Shown here one piece after another: positions 63,676 through 64,000 of a DNA stretch of 64,000 nt. Origin of the DNA: Cyanobacteria bacterium REEB67 (GTDB lineage Bacteria > Cyanobacteriota > Vampirovibrionia > Obscuribacterales > Obscuribacteraceae); assembly GCA_018971775.1 (NCBI GenBank), contig JAGXAB010000010.1, positions 1 through 64,000 on the forward strand, in the 5' to 3' direction. Below the pieces are notes generated by a model, which was not told where the DNA came from, did no database searches, and was given only the letters and a program-made list of their open reading frames with translations. Every line of letters begins with the position of its first letter. Positions within the stretch are counted from its first letter, which is position 1. Made by a program: the position numbers and the translations under genes.

Positions 63676-64000
63676 GTGACCTTTGCAAAAATATCATCTG
63701 ATGGCGATTGCAGCCATTTCCCCGAGCCTATAAACGCAGCACAAAGCGGTCAGAGTGCTCGTTTCACTCCGGCTCAAGTCGCGGACAAGATCATGGAATG
63801 CGCACCGGTGATCATGCATTTCATCCGCAGCAAGCTAAAAGAACGGCCCGACACCCACGTTTCGGTAGCACAGATTAGAGTGCTTGGATTTATCTACAAG
63901 CACCCCGGCTGCTCACTTACTTATTTATCGGAGTTTTTGGGCATCGCCAGTCCATCCGCTTCGACAATGATCGATCGACTGGTCAAATCCGGTATGGTCA
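63676..64000 (+). CDS. MarR-family transcriptional regulator, 3' truncated by window edge
   Basis: GTG 63676 (GAGG eight bases upstream) opens a frame that runs past the window end; 108 residues are visible. After an unusual ~40-residue leader the MarR winged-helix pattern appears: helix VIMHFIRSKLKE, then VSVAQIRVLGFIYKHPGCSL, then TYLSEFLGIASPSASTMIDR as the DNA-recognition helix, then LVKSGMV. MarR proteins are dimeric, ligand-responsive repressors that usually bind palindromes near their own promoters, as seen at 63621-63655. The target beyond autoregulation is outside the window. Confidence 0.88.
   Translation, partial: MTFAKISSDGDCSHFPEPINAAQSGQSARFTPAQVADKIMECAPVIMHFIRSKLKERPDTHVSVAQIRVLGFIYKHPGCSLTYLSEFLGIASPSASTMIDRLVKSGMV

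Overview
The window is one contiguous stretch of bacterial chromosome with about 57 protein genes and no tRNA, rRNA, transposase, phage or CRISPR locus that I could see. The best guess for the source is an uncultured, non-photosynthetic relative of the Cyanobacteria (Vampirovibrionia/Melainabacteria, Obscuribacterales type). This is an inference from style, not a marker-gene placement. The grounds are many secreted TPR proteins, a PATAN/DUF4388 protein, the futalosine menaquinone gene mqnD, C5-pathway hemL, a MurE with the meso-DAP motif, an LCP wall-polymer ligase, and frequent GTG and TTG starts. The envelope genes fit a diderm-like cell with meso-DAP peptidoglycan and lipoproteins (lgt, PrsA/SurA-like lipoprotein).

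Layout. 1-8700: a truncated coiled-coil gene, rarA, a TadE-like pilin-type protein, two TPR proteins, the overlapping uvrC-radA repair operon (minus) and lgt (plus). 8700-12140: two secreted paralogues made of tandem TonB-C-like domains, separated by seven palindromes spaced exactly 50 bp apart. 12240-14160: a two-gene unit of a nucleoside deoxyribosyltransferase-like protein and a 2OG-Fe(II) oxygenase. 14220-18030: a giant secreted TPR protein built from ~220-residue super-repeats. 18200-28600: hpf, a secreted TIM-barrel protein, a membrane protein, thpR behind a terminator-like hairpin that holds its start codon, a TPR protein, a His-rich amidase, mnmA and another TPR protein. 28850-35120: mfd, a PPIase lipoprotein and a TPR protein, all on the plus strand. 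35250-40000: a secreted 12-residue-repeat protein, the prs/MBL/GGDEF operon and a PLP lyase. 40140-44460: comF-like, YCII, hemL, a thioredoxin-like protein, a peroxiredoxin and a small protein. 44820-50310: rplU-rpmA-murE-PATAN-deacetylase-acyltransferase, a plus-strand envelope and ribosome cluster. 50490-61160: an FAD protein, a TPR protein, an alpha/beta hydrolase, mqnD, a pair of secreted paralogues, two overlapping metalloprotease genes and a transaldolase. 61300-64000: an LCP ligase, a YbaK-type deacylase, and a MarR regulator that runs off the end behind a 15-bp-arm operator-like palindrome.

Most of the window is housekeeping (DNA repair, translation, wall synthesis) interleaved with lineage-type secreted scaffolds. 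The most unusual elements are the TonB-C paralogues with their 50-bp palindrome array, the giant TPR protein, the hairpin over the thpR start, and the pair of dissimilar zinc-protease-like genes with a four-base overlap.
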